A DNA stretch of 64,000 nt, taken from the NCBI RefSeq assembly GCF_900176595.1, contig NZ_LT838813.1:124001-188000 (forward strand). The letters run 5' to 3'. The stretch is from Aquiflexum balticum DSM 16537. GTDB taxonomy: Bacteria; Bacteroidota; Bacteroidia; Cytophagales; Cyclobacteriaceae. Positions 7,770 through 16,863 of this stretch are shown here, in pieces. A program made the translations under genes and the position numbers. Below the pieces are notes generated by a model that did no database searches, had not been told where the DNA came from, and saw only the letters and a list, made by a program, of their open reading frames with translations. Each line of letters starts with the position of its first letter. Position 1 is the first letter of the stretch.

Positions 7770-9166
7770 TTTTTCTGGAAGATTTTACTGAACAACAAAA
7801 ACAACAATCCACAAGCCACCCAGGCTGGCAAAGTGAAAAAAGACAGGAAAACATCCTTATATAAAGACCATGCATAAAACACTACCATACTGATTAGCCA
7901 GGCGGCTAAGACAGCTATATTGAAGGAAATACCTTTTGCTTCCGCATAGTTTTTGGATAATCCCAGCTTTTGGGAAAAGTAATGCTCAAAGAAAATCACT
8001 GCACCGACCGGAGCGAGAATAAACCCATACACCGCGACAAAATCCAGTAATTTCATGGCAAAGGCGGGAAAAAGACCTGCAATGGTAGCTATACCTCCAG
8101 TCACCAATGTGACTTTAACGGTTGAACTTTTGGGAAAAATAGCCTGAAAAGCTAATCCGGCCCGGTAAATGGTTGGATTGGCAGTAGTCCATCCTGCTAC
8201 CACGACACATATCAGTCCGGCAATACCTACCACCTCATAAGCCAAAGGCCCGGGTGCCACGGGTGGAACTCCCCCACCTGCGAATATGGCCGCTGCTTCA
8301 GTACTTTTCAGGTATAGGGCAAACATGAGACAGGCCGAGATCCAGGCCATAAAATGCCCCACATACATCCCCGCAGCAGTCGTCCATCCAATGGTGTTTT
8401 TATTGGCATAGCGTAAAACGGATAGGTCAGACATCCCTAAGTGCATGGCAGCATTGCAGAACCAAGCGAAGAACATCACGTGCCAAAAGGTAAATTTGAT
8501 CTGTCCGGGAAAAGGCTCCGAGCCTGTTCCCCAAACCGCCCAAAGGTCTGAAATAGAACTTACTCCCAGTCTTTTAGCAGCCACTATCCCAGCAATCAAA
8601 AACACCATCACCATCCATGGTGATGCAATGTTGGAAAATCTGGAAACAGCATCATATCCTTTGGCAGCTACTACAGAAATCACTGCCCCTACACCCAGCA
8701 CTACCAAAACCCATGAAATGCTTGTTGGCACTGTATCAGTCAATGCTGGCATGGGCATATCAAATGGAATCCCTACAGCGGTCGCTGAAACAGTAATCAT
8801 TGCCCCCGCCAAAAAACAAAACAAGAGTCCATTGGCCAAATTGTAACCGATAACCAATTTACGGCCAGCTATCTTCTCCAACTTATAATAAAGTGTCAAC
8901 CTATCGGCAGTTGCAATGGGCGTAGTAACGTACCGCCAGGTCAGCACCGCCAAAAAATTCCCCAATAACAATCCTACTATCAAGTCAAAAGCCGAAACAC
9001 CCGCAGTCAAAAACAAAGGTCCAATTACAAATTCGGTACCAGCGGCATGTTCCCCGGCATACATACCCAAAAACTTCCTCCAATCCTTAAAATGAGAGGG
9101 AGGAACAGGTTCGCGTTCAAATTCGCCAATTTGAACAGGTTCTATCATCGAGCCGGGGTTTTCCAT
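7766..9166 (-). CDS. NCS1-type purine/cytosine permease-like transporter
   Basis: A 466-residue membrane protein with about 12 hydrophobic helices and the general look of the CodB/NCS1 family (PF02133), for example GTEFVIGPLFLTAG near the N-terminus and a helix with GWTTANPTIYRAG. NCS1 proteins import nucleobases, hydantoins, thiamine and related compounds with cations. Here the gene lies downstream of the regulator at 9280 and opposite the rhamnose genes, so it may carry a sugar-related or unrelated substrate. Which solute it moves cannot be read from the sequence. Spacing from the regulator gene is 113 bases. Confidence 0.8.
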   Translation of the reverse strand: MENPGSMIEPVQIGEFEREPVPPSHFKDWRKFLGMYAGEHAAGTEFVIGPLFLTAGVSAFDLIVGLLLGNFLAVLTWRYVTTPIATADRLTLYYKLEKIAGRKLVIGYNLANGLLFCFLAGAMITVSATAVGIPFDMPMPALTDTVPTSISWVLVVLGVGAVISVVAAKGYDAVSRFSNIASPWMVMVFLIAGIVAAKRLGVSSISDLWAVWGTGSEPFPGQIKFTFWHVMFFAWFCNAAMHLGMSDLSVLRYANKNTIGWTTAAGMYVGHFMAWISACLMFALYLKSTEAAAIFAGGGVPPVAPGPLAYEVVGIAGLICVVVAGWTTANPTIYRAGLAFQAIFPKSSTVKVTLVTGGIATIAGLFPAFAMKLLDFVAVYGFILAPVGAVIFFEHYFSQKLGLSKNYAEAKGISFNIAVLAAWLISMVVFYAWSLYKDVFLSFFTLPAWVACGLLFLLFSKIFQKK

Positions 9167-9279
9167 AGGGTTGATTTTGGGTCGTAATTGAAAAATACAA
9201 AAATCCTGGATACTATGATGTCCTGTGATATCCTGTGATGATTAATTATTCCGGTTTTTCAGAATTTGTTGTTCATCTC

Positions 9280-10314
9280 CTAAAGCGACTCCCTTACAAT
9301 TACCTTAAATTCATTTTTTATCTTCTTACCCTCTTTACTCAAAATCATATCTGCGGTAAGCTTTCCCATGGCAGAAAAGTCCGTGGTGATTACCGTTATT
9401 CCTTTTTGGAGGACCTCTTTCAGAGGGGTTTCATTATAGGACAGGATTCCAAGATTTTTCCCAATATTCAACCCTTTAATTTGTCTTGTCTTTTTAATCA
9501 GGTTCACCAGGTCATTTTCCTCAATAACCACGTAAGCTTCCCCTTTGATTGGGTTTCTTTCAGCACTGATCTCAGGGATTATTTCAAAATCAAAATTTTC
9601 CTCCACTGCAAATTTCTTAAAACCTAAAAGTATTTGTTCCGGATAGGGGTAATTAGAGTGAAAAGGAAAAACCAAAACAAGCTTTTGATATTTCTCCAGC
9701 TTGGTCTTCAATTGCTTCAAAGCCAAATAAATATCCATTTTAAAATCCTGGAATACACTTCCAAAATATCCGTTTATCCCCTCTATCTGATGGTCCAAGA
9801 GAATCAGCTTTTCTTTGGGGAGCTGACTGATCAATTCAATCGCTTTTTGTTCACAGTCCTTTTTAAAATGAGGCATGATGATGTAATAATCATACGCCTC
9901 TTTTTGCTGTTCCAATATTTTTTTGAAAAGTGAATATTCACAGTGGTAAACTTGAAATACAACCTCTGCCCTATCTTCCAATTGAATCAAAAGCGAATTG
10001 TAAATCTCCTTTTTGTAAACACTGAGTTTGTTGAATAACAGCAGTATTTTAAATTTGGACAGGTCTGAATGGTGGCTGATATAAAATCCCTTTCCTCTGA
10101 CAGACTCTATAATCCCCTGCTTTTTTAGAATGGTGTAGGCTTTTTCTACCGTATCCCTTGACAGATAATATTCTGCACTCAGGTTGTTGATGGAAGGGAT
10201 TTTATCCCCGTATTTCAATTTGCCCAAAGTAATCATACTTTTGATGGATTTGACTATTTGAATGTATTTGGGCACACTCGAACTCTCATCCATGTACAGG
10301 TCAAATTTCTTCAT
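9280..10314 (-). CDS. GntR-family regulator with LacI-like ligand domain
   Basis: A 344-residue regulator. Residues 10-80 form a GntR winged helix (PKYIQIVKSIKSMI, then SINNLSAEYYLSRDTVEKAY). The rest looks like the periplasmic-binding/LacI sensor domain used by many sugar regulators of Bacteroidota. It is divergent from rhaEW across 161 bases, so by position it most likely controls the rhamnose genes and the permease; the ligand is not shown. No clear palindromic operator was found in the divergent gap. Confidence 0.8.
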   Translation of the reverse strand: MKKFDLYMDESSSVPKYIQIVKSIKSMITLGKLKYGDKIPSINNLSAEYYLSRDTVEKAYTILKKQGIIESVRGKGFYISHHSDLSKFKILLLFNKLSVYKKEIYNSLLIQLEDRAEVVFQVYHCEYSLFKKILEQQKEAYDYYIIMPHFKKDCEQKAIELISQLPKEKLILLDHQIEGINGYFGSVFQDFKMDIYLALKQLKTKLEKYQKLVLVFPFHSNYPYPEQILLGFKKFAVEENFDFEIIPEISAERNPIKGEAYVVIEENDLVNLIKKTRQIKGLNIGKNLGILSYNETPLKEVLQKGITVITTDFSAMGKLTADMILSKEGKKIKNEFKVIVRESL

Positions 10315-10475
10315 AGGTTAATGGGCTAAATAGCGGTAAGGTTAGAAGAAATACTTTTTAAAAACAAATACCTTTGGTTGAATTCTGATTTTTCCAACAG
10401 TATAGTGCAGGACAGAAAGCATCATTTCGGCCATTATATTTAAATCAAATTGAAGCAATAATTAGATTTTACAAA

Positions 10476-12584
10476 ATGAAAACAGCTACCCCAACATTCA
10501 ACCACGTATCCTACCTCTGGGACGAAGAAAAAGCAAAATCCCTCGGCGACGACCAAGTTGCCTTATTGATATACCGGTCCAATATCCTCGGAGCAGATTT
10601 AAGAATTACCAATTACGGCGGGGGTAACACTTCCTGCAAGACCATTGAAAAAGATCCTTTGACCGGAAAGGACGTGGAAGTGATGTGGGTAAAAGGATCC
10701 GGTGGGGATATCGGCACATTGACCAAATCCGGATTAGCAGCACTTTATGTAGACAAACTCCGGGCTTTGGAAGGGGTATACAAAGGTATTGAACAGGAAG
10801 ATGAGATGGTCGGACTATTTAATCACTGTATTTACGACCTTGACTCAAAAGCTCCTTCCATTGATACGCCTCTTCATTCATTTTTGCCTTTCAAACACAT
10901 TGATCACCTGCATCCGGATGCGGCTATTGCCATTGCAGCCTCCAAAGAGGGGGAAAAAATCACCAAAGAACTATTTGACGGACAGATTGCCTGGGTTCCA
11001 TGGCAGAGACCGGGCTTTGATTTGGGTTTACAATTGAAAAGAGCTTTAGAAGCTAATCCCGGTATCCGTGGCATCATGCTGGGCGGACACGGACTTTTTA
11101 CTTGGGGAGACACCGCCTATGAATGCTATGTCAATAGTCTGGAGGTGATAGAAATGGCCTCTGCTTACCTGGAAGCCAACTATGGCAAAAAAAGACCGGT
11201 TTTTGGAGGAGAAAAAGTCAATGCCTTGGATCCAAGCAAAAGAAAAGACCAAGCTGCCAAAATCGCCCCCTTGTTGAGAGGATTGGCCTCAAGCTACAAT
11301 CGGATGGTTGGGACTTTCAATGATTCTGACATCGTGCTACAGTTTATCAACTCCAATGATTTGGACAAACTGGCACCTTTGGGAACTTCCTGTCCGGACC
11401 ATTTTCTGAGGACAAAAATAGCTCCCTTGGTTCTTGATATTCCGGCAGATCAGGATTTGTCTGACCTGAGTTCTTTGAAAGGACATATTGAAAAACTATT
11501 TGTACAATATAGGGAAGGGTACAAAGGCTATTATGAAAAACATAAGCGCAAAAACAGCCCTGCTATGCGTGACCCCAATCCGGTCATCATCCTTTGGCCT
11601 GGTGTAGGGATGTTTTCTTATGCCAAAGACAAACAGACTTCCCGTGTTGCCTCTGAATTCTACATCAACGCCATCAATGTAATGCGTGGCGCAGAAGCAG
11701 TTTCAGAATATGTTTCCTTGCCATTGCAAGAAGCTTTTGACATTGAATATTGGCTTCTCGAAGAAGCCAAACTCCAAAGAATGCCCAAAGAAAAACCGCT
11801 TTCCAGAAAAGTAGCGTTGATCACCGGAAGTGCAGGAGGGATTGGAAAAGCCATAGCGGATAAATTCGCCGCAGAAGGGGCCTGTGTAGTTCTTTCAGAT
11901 ATCGATGAGGATAGATTGACCAATGCCAGAAAAGACTTTGGAAAAGATGCAGCCATCGCCGTCAAACTCGATGTGCTGGATAATGATACTATTGCTCAAG
12001 CCTATAAAGCTGCTTGTTTGGCCTTCGGCGGGGTTGACATTATTGTCAACTGTGCCGGATTGGCCATCAGCAAACCTTTGGGCGACACTACCGAAGCCGA
12101 TTGGGATTTACTGAATGATGTATTGGTCAAAGGACAGTTTAAGGTGTCCCAAGCCGGGGTATCTGTATTGAGGGCCCAAGGATTAGGTGGGGATATAATC
12201 AATATTGTTTCCAAAAATGCCTTGGTTTCCGGACCGAACAATGTGGGCTACGGTACTGCCAAAGCAGCTCAGGCCCACATGTCAAGGTTACTGGCCGCAG
12301 AGCTCGGCCCGGACAAAATCCGCGTCAATGTAGTCAATCCAGATGCTGTCATCGAAGGTTCCAAAATCTGGGAAGGCAAATGGGCAGAAGGTAGGGCAAA
12401 GGCCTACGGTGTGGCTATAGAGGAATTACCGGCTTTCTATGCTAAAAGAACCTTGATGAATGAAATCATTTCTACGGAGGATATCGCAAATGGGGTTTTT
12501 GCATTTGTGGGTGGATTGCTGTCCAAGTCTACCGGAAATATAATTAATGTGGATGGCGGGGTTGCGGCTGCATTTGTAAGGTAA
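10476..12584 (+). CDS. rhaEW: Bifunctional L-rhamnulose-1-phosphate aldolase / L-lactaldehyde dehydrogenase (RhaEW)
   Basis: A 702-residue fusion. Residues 1 to about 430 are a class II aldolase (AraD/FucA) domain with GGGNTSCK and the GGHGLFTWGD metal region; residues about 440-702 are a short-chain dehydrogenase with LITGSAGGIGKA, NCAGLA and the catalytic YGTAK. The aldolase splits L-rhamnulose 1-phosphate into DHAP and L-lactaldehyde, which the second domain oxidises to L-lactate with NAD. This arrangement is known as RhaEW. It sits with rhaI and rhaB, and with lutABC downstream, which use its products. Confidence 0.9.
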   Translation: MKTATPTFNHVSYLWDEEKAKSLGDDQVALLIYRSNILGADLRITNYGGGNTSCKTIEKDPLTGKDVEVMWVKGSGGDIGTLTKSGLAALYVDKLRALEGVYKGIEQEDEMVGLFNHCIYDLDSKAPSIDTPLHSFLPFKHIDHLHPDAAIAIAASKEGEKITKELFDGQIAWVPWQRPGFDLGLQLKRALEANPGIRGIMLGGHGLFTWGDTAYECYVNSLEVIEMASAYLEANYGKKRPVFGGEKVNALDPSKRKDQAAKIAPLLRGLASSYNRMVGTFNDSDIVLQFINSNDLDKLAPLGTSCPDHFLRTKIAPLVLDIPADQDLSDLSSLKGHIEKLFVQYREGYKGYYEKHKRKNSPAMRDPNPVIILWPGVGMFSYAKDKQTSRVASEFYINAINVMRGAEAVSEYVSLPLQEAFDIEYWLLEEAKLQRMPKEKPLSRKVALITGSAGGIGKAIADKFAAEGACVVLSDIDEDRLTNARKDFGKDAAIAVKLDVLDNDTIAQAYKAACLAFGGVDIIVNCAGLAISKPLGDTTEADWDLLNDVLVKGQFKVSQAGVSVLRAQGLGGDIINIVSKNALVSGPNNVGYGTAKAAQAHMSRLLAAELGPDKIRVNVVNPDAVIEGSKIWEGKWAEGRAKAYGVAIEELPAFYAKRTLMNEIISTEDIANGVFAFVGGLLSKSTGNIINVDGGVAAAFVR

Positions 12585-12630
12585 AGGCGCAAAGATTGTG
12601 TTTCCCACAAAGACGCTAAGGCGCAAAGGA
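12584..12630. repeat. Left arm of the repeat island between rhaEW and rhaI
   Basis: It begins at the rhaEW stop codon and contains CACAAAGACGCTAAGGCGC (inside 12606-12630). The complement of this sequence recurs at 13020-13044 with a few changes, so the two bracket the 468-bp intergenic stretch as inverted repeats. The motif type (CTTTGCGCCTTAGCGTCTTTG) is a known style of dispersed repeat in Bacteroidota. Confidence 0.7.
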
Positions 12631-12675
12631 AGTTTGTTTAAAAAAGGTTTTTCCCAGAGTGAGACCTCAAATAGT

Positions 12676-12787
12676 GAAAAAGGCTTCTCCTTGTCATTTC
12701 GACCGTAGGGAGAAATCTAATCCTTCTAAGGTGACCTAAGACCTCACTCCCGTACTGTTGTCGGGATCGAGGTGACAAGGCAAAGTT
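12676..12787. repeat. Dispersed repeat TTCTCCTTGTCATTTCGACC, copy 1
   Basis: It starts AAAAAGGCTTCTCCTTGTCA and ends GAGGTGACAAGGCAAAG; the ends are inverted (CCTTGTCA / TGACAAGG). Copies of the same family occur at 12826-12937 and 47576-47674. No protein is coded. Confidence 0.75.
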
Positions 12788-12825
12788 CAATAATAATCTT
12801 GAATACTTTTCCTAGATCAATCGTG

Positions 12826-12937
12826 AAAAAAGCTTCTCCTTGTCATTTCTCTCCAGATGGCTATCGGGAGAGAAGTTTAAATAACCAAACGACAGAACAG
12901 ATTTCTCTCTACGTTCGAAATGACAAAGGAGAATCCT
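12826..12937. repeat. Dispersed repeat TTCTCCTTGTCATTTC, copy 2
   Basis: It opens AAAAAAGCTTCTCCTTGTCA and closes TTCGAAATGACAAAGGAGAA, so its ends pair over about 15 bases (CTCCTTGTCATTTC with its complement). It contains a second inner pair around TCTCTCC/GGGAGAGA. It stands in tandem with copy 1 at 12676-12787. Confidence 0.75.
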
Positions 12938-12979
12938 TTATCCTAATTATTCCTTAAATTCAAATCTATCAAACCCCAA

Positions 12980-13047
12980 TTAGCGCCTTAGTGGCTAAAA
13001 ATATAAAATCAAAACTTTACTTTGTGCCTTAGCGCCTTTGTGGCTCT
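12980..13047. repeat. Right arm of the repeat island, upstream of rhaI
   Basis: TTTGTGCCTTAGCGCCTTTG at 13020-13040 is the inverted partner of the left arm at 12584-12630. A shorter variant, TTAGCGCCTTAGTGGCTAA, precedes it at 12980-12998. The arm ends only 6 bases before the rhaI start codon, so the repeat supplies the rhaI leader. Confidence 0.7.
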
Positions 13048-13052
13048 TAAAC

Positions 13053-14330
13053 ATGAAAATAACCACTGACCATATCCATTCCTCCAACAAACCATTGGAA
13101 ATCAGCCATGCCCGGGAATTCAACTTCCTGGCTGAAAATCTGGAGAAAAAGGGGCTGAATGTAGAAGCTTTGATCCAAAAAATCCAAGCTTTACAGATCG
13201 CCATCCCTTCTTGGGCATTGGGGACGGGAGGCACGCGTTTCGGGAGATTTTCGGGTGGGGGAGAACCCTCTACTTTGATCCAAAAAATCCAAGATGTGGG
13301 TATTCTTCATGCGCTTAACCGTTCCAGTGATTCCATTTCCCTACATATCCCCTGGGACATTCCCCAGGATTACGACGCCATCTTGCAAGCAGCCGCTGAA
13401 GTGGAAATCAGTTTTGATGCAGTCAATTCCAATACCTTTCAGGATCAAGCAGACCAATCCCTTTCCTATAAATTCGGCTCTTTGGCGAATAATGACAAAT
13501 CCATCCGCAAACTGGCCATAGAACACAACAAAGAGGTGATCCGGATCGGGGAAAAACTGGGTTCCAAAGCCCTGACGGTATGGTTGGCCGATGGGTCCTC
13601 CTTTCCAGGTCAGCACAGTTTCCGCAAAGCCCTGCAAAATACCTATGAGTCCCTTCTGGAAATCTACCAGGAACTCCCCTCTGACTGGAAAATGCTGATA
13701 GAATACAAACCCTACGAGCCTTACTTTTACAGCACTGTGATTTCCGATTGGGGCACTTCTTTTCTTTTGGCCAATAAACTAGGAGATAAGGCTTTTACTT
13801 TGGTGGATTTGGGACATCATCTGCCTAATACCAATATTGAGCAGATTGTGGCTACCCTGATGACTGAAGGCAAGCTAGGTGGCTTTCACTTCAACGACTC
13901 CAAATACGGAGATGATGACCTGACGGTGGGCAGCATCAAACCTTATCAACTCTTTTTGATTTTCAACGAATTGGTGACTGGTTTTGAAGAAACATCAAAC
14001 CCAACTCCTGCTTGGATGATCGATGCCAGCCACAATTTAAAGGATCCGATGGAAGACCTATTGCAGTCAGTTGAGGCCATAAAGCTTGCTTATGCACAGG
14101 CGTTGATAGTTGATAGAAAGTCTTTGGAGGCAGCACAAGATGGCCAAGATGTGGGTCAAGGACAGGAGATTTTACAGGATGCCTTCCGCACTGACCTGAG
14201 GCCCTTGGTAAGGGAATCCATCCGCCAAAGCGGAGGAGCCATTTCCCCTATCCAATCCTACAGGGATCTGAAAGTGAGAGAGACCCTGATCAAAGAAAGA
14301 GGAAAAGACAGTAAAGCCAGCGGACTATAA
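13053..14330 (+). CDS. rhaI: L-rhamnose isomerase, RhaI type
   Basis: A 425-residue TIM-barrel sugar isomerase of the Pseudomonas-type RhaI family, which converts L-rhamnose to L-rhamnulose using a divalent metal. Recognisable stretches are ALGTGGTRFGRF near residue 55, WLADGSSFPG near 175, LVDLGHHLPNTNI near 250 and GGFHFNDSKYGDDD near 275, which carry the likely metal-binding Asp, His and Asp residues. The start at 13053 is preferred over an upstream TTG at 13038 that lies in the repeat. rhaB follows after one base, so the two are one operon. Confidence 0.88.
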   Translation: MKITTDHIHSSNKPLEISHAREFNFLAENLEKKGLNVEALIQKIQALQIAIPSWALGTGGTRFGRFSGGGEPSTLIQKIQDVGILHALNRSSDSISLHIPWDIPQDYDAILQAAAEVEISFDAVNSNTFQDQADQSLSYKFGSLANNDKSIRKLAIEHNKEVIRIGEKLGSKALTVWLADGSSFPGQHSFRKALQNTYESLLEIYQELPSDWKMLIEYKPYEPYFYSTVISDWGTSFLLANKLGDKAFTLVDLGHHLPNTNIEQIVATLMTEGKLGGFHFNDSKYGDDDLTVGSIKPYQLFLIFNELVTGFEETSNPTPAWMIDASHNLKDPMEDLLQSVEAIKLAYAQALIVDRKSLEAAQDGQDVGQGQEILQDAFRTDLRPLVRESIRQSGGAISPIQSYRDLKVRETLIKERGKDSKASGL

Positions 14331-14331
14331 C

Positions 14332-15666
14332 ATGGAGCCCATCAAGGTAACTGCCATATTCGACATCGGAAGGACCAACAAAAAATTCTTTTTGTTTGAC
14401 CAGAACTTCAAGGAGGTTTATAAAATCTACCATAGGCTAGACTTTATAGAGGATGAGGATGGAGAAACATGTGAGTCGATTTCAGCACTGACCAAATGGG
14501 TAAAACAAATACTCAAAGACGCGCTGGCCTTACCGGAGTTTTTAATAACCAAACTCAATTTCACTACCTACGGCGCCTCTTTTGTACATATAGACAAACT
14601 GGGCAATCCTGTTGCACCATTGTACAATTACCTGAAAAAATATCCTGAGGATATCTTGGAGCAGTTTTATGCCCAATATGGTCCCCCTGAAAAATTCAGC
14701 CGTGAAACCTCCTCCCCTGCCTTGGGCATGTTGAATTCCGGGCTGCAGCTTTACTGGCTAAAATATGCCAAGCCCGAAACCTTTAGAAAAATACACCGAA
14801 GCCTTCACCTTCCTCAGTATATTTCCTTTCTCTTTACAGGAAAGACTGTTTCAGAATATACGAGCATTGGATGCCATACTGGCTTATGGGATTTCAGCAA
14901 AAAAGACTATCATCACTGGGTCAAAGCCGAAGGGATAGACAAATTATTACCTGAAGTAGTGGATACTACTACCAGCTTTACCAAGACCCTTGACCGGCAC
15001 AGCATGCGTGTGGGAGTAGGGGTGCATGATTCTTCTTCCGCCTTGTTACCCTATTTGACCAGCAATACCGAACCATTTGCACTATTGTCCACAGGTACTT
15101 GGGCTATCAGCATCAATCCCTTTAATGATGCCCCTTTGACTTTAGTCGAACTACGAAAAGATTGCCTTCATTTTCTCAGCAAGGAAGGCCGGCCCATCAA
15201 AATCAGCCGTTTGTTTATCGGAGAAGAGCACAAAGTGCAGATCGAAAAGCTCTATGCCCATTTCAATCTTGAAAAAGGCTATTACAAAGCTTTGTCTTTT
15301 GAAAAAGGCCGTTACGAAAAGGCAAAAGCCCAAACCCAAAAACATTTCAAATTTGAATATTTAAAACCTGAGGTCTATAGCATTCCACAAGCAAATGCAA
15401 CCGATTGGAATGGTTTTACTGATTTTGAAGATGCCTACTACAGTTTTATCCATGAACTCACTGAACTACAGGTGGCTTCTCTTTCTCTGGTCCTGAATGG
15501 CAGCACCCTGGTAAATAAACTTTATATCGACGGGGGCTTCAATGCCAATCCCATTTTTGTGGAGATGCTCAGGGACAAACTGCACGGAATCAACATTGAA
15601 ACCACTGATTTTGCTTTGGGGACGGCATTGGGGGCGGGGGTTTTGGTTGGAAATAAATTGATATAA
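14332..15666 (+). CDS. rhaB: L-rhamnulokinase-like FGGY carbohydrate kinase
   Basis: A 444-residue kinase of the FGGY family. The N-terminal phosphate loop appears as FDIGRTNKKFFLF (residues 8-20), the catalytic Asp probably in GVGVHDSSSALL, an ATP-site motif in LLSTGTWAISINP and the C-terminal nucleotide motif in IDGGFNANPIF. Between rhaI and lutABC its substrate is best explained as L-rhamnulose, giving rhamnulose 1-phosphate for RhaEW. Its ATG starts one base after the rhaI stop. The specific substrate is inferred from context. Confidence 0.85.
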   Translation: MEPIKVTAIFDIGRTNKKFFLFDQNFKEVYKIYHRLDFIEDEDGETCESISALTKWVKQILKDALALPEFLITKLNFTTYGASFVHIDKLGNPVAPLYNYLKKYPEDILEQFYAQYGPPEKFSRETSSPALGMLNSGLQLYWLKYAKPETFRKIHRSLHLPQYISFLFTGKTVSEYTSIGCHTGLWDFSKKDYHHWVKAEGIDKLLPEVVDTTTSFTKTLDRHSMRVGVGVHDSSSALLPYLTSNTEPFALLSTGTWAISINPFNDAPLTLVELRKDCLHFLSKEGRPIKISRLFIGEEHKVQIEKLYAHFNLEKGYYKALSFEKGRYEKAKAQTQKHFKFEYLKPEVYSIPQANATDWNGFTDFEDAYYSFIHELTELQVASLSLVLNGSTLVNKLYIDGGFNANPIFVEMLRDKLHGINIETTDFALGTALGAGVLVGNKLI

Positions 15667-15731
15667 AGTAGAAATAGGATTGAAATTTAGGAGAGATATT
15701 GATTGATAATTTTTGATGTTTATATAAACCT

Positions 15732-16028
15732 TTATCTTCTAAACCTTTGCCCAGCAACTATAAAAACCACCGCACCGATTAAGGTTACCAAAATCCCCAA
15801 ACTGTCATTAAAAGATGGCTTATCCAGCCAAATGGCAATAAAATGTCCCGCTATGATGACTGACCCCATAATGAAAAATCCGACCATCATAAAAGTAGGG
15901 AAGCCATTTACCTTTACATTTTCTTTTTCCATTTGGGACAGTGTGCTATAGCCTGCAATTAAATTCGGGAATATTTTGACCAAAATACCGATGGCTATAA
16001 AAGTCAACCCAACGTATATGTCCTGCAT
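15732..16028 (-). CDS. Small DUF3784-like membrane protein
   Basis: A 98-residue protein with three hydrophobic helices (about residues 4-22, 45-67 and 74-93) and a basic C-terminus (GQRFRR). The layout resembles DUF3784, a family of unknown function frequent in Bacteroidota and Firmicutes. It runs opposite to rhaB (convergent, 65 bases apart) and divergently from the acetyltransferase at 16223. Confidence 0.7.
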   Translation of the reverse strand: MQDIYVGLTFIAIGILVKIFPNLIAGYSTLSQMEKENVKVNGFPTFMMVGFFIMGSVIIAGHFIAIWLDKPSFNDSLGILVTLIGAVVFIVAGQRFRR

Positions 16029-16222
16029 GATTGAGGTTTTAGGTTATGAATATACAATTGAAAGATAACTGTTAAATAATTGTTTAACAAGAACTTATTT
16101 TGATCAAACGAGACACTAGTTTAGTGAAGAGAAATTTGGGATTATATGGAAATAAGTTTGAAATTTATTGAAATCGGAGTTTTAGCATAAATCCTTAGTC
16201 CGGGATGAAATAAATATAAGAA

Positions 16223-16708
16223 ATGATAGCGATCAGAAAAGCAACCCCGACAGACTACGACCAAATCTGGGATATCTTAAGTCAGGTAATCGCCGGAGGT
16301 GATACTATTGCTTTCAGCCCTGATAGTTCCAAGGAGAAGATGTTGGGATTTTGGTGCGGAAAGGATAAGTATACTTATGTGGCTACGATTGATGGAAAAG
16401 TGGTGGGAACACTTTTTATCAAAGATAATCAACCTGACCTTGGTTCCCACATTGCCAATGCCGGTTATTTGACATTGCCCTCAGCAAGGGGAAAGGGAGT
16501 AGGGTTGGCAATGGGAGAATTCTCATTGGTCGAAGCAAAGCGGCTTGGATACCAAGCCATGCAGTTTAATATTGTTGTAAAAAGTAATCAAAAGGCAGTG
16601 AGATTATGGGAAAAATTGGGGTTTAAAATAATCGGGGAAATTCCTGAAGCTTTTAATCATTTGCATTTAGGAATGACGAATGCTTATATCATGTATCAGA
16701 AACTTTGA
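16223..16708 (+). CDS. GNAT-family N-acetyltransferase
   Basis: A 161-residue GNAT enzyme. The acetyl-CoA pyrophosphate loop is LPSARGKGVGLAMGEF (about residues 87-102), and NQKAVRLWEKLGFKIIGE near 122-140 is the typical fourth-motif end. Its substrate is unknown; relatives acetylate small amines or antibiotics such as phosphinothricin. It stands alone between DUF3784 and the lut operon. Confidence 0.85.
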   Translation: MIAIRKATPTDYDQIWDILSQVIAGGDTIAFSPDSSKEKMLGFWCGKDKYTYVATIDGKVVGTLFIKDNQPDLGSHIANAGYLTLPSARGKGVGLAMGEFSLVEAKRLGYQAMQFNIVVKSNQKAVRLWEKLGFKIIGEIPEAFNHLHLGMTNAYIMYQKL

Positions 16709-16770
16709 TGGAAATCAATACTATTTTTCAAAAAATCAGATTTTAATGAGATCTGCTTTGGGGGATGAAA

Positions 16771-16810
16771 GGATATTGTTTGATACTTGTGGATATTATT
16801 TGATATTTTT
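16771..16810. repeat. Two tandem 20-bp GGATATT units
   Basis: GGATATTGTTTGATACTTGT is followed directly by GGATATTATTTGATATTTTT; 17 of 20 positions agree. GATATT is the complement of the AATATC that recurs just before lutA (17124-17174). This lies in the 477-bp gene-free stretch 16709-17185. Confidence 0.6.
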
Positions 16811-16863
16811 TTAGCGCTGTGTGTCTATCGAATTGCCTTAGATACCTTTTAAATGAAATCCAT

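Noticed and set aside
8445-8846. Long open frame on the plus strand opposite the NCS1-type permease
   Set aside because: It is antisense to a well-supported membrane protein, has no family-like sequence and reflects the codon bias of the real gene.
9235-9933. Two plus-strand frames opposite the GntR regulator
   Set aside because: Both are antisense to a clear winged-helix regulator and show random composition without any motif.
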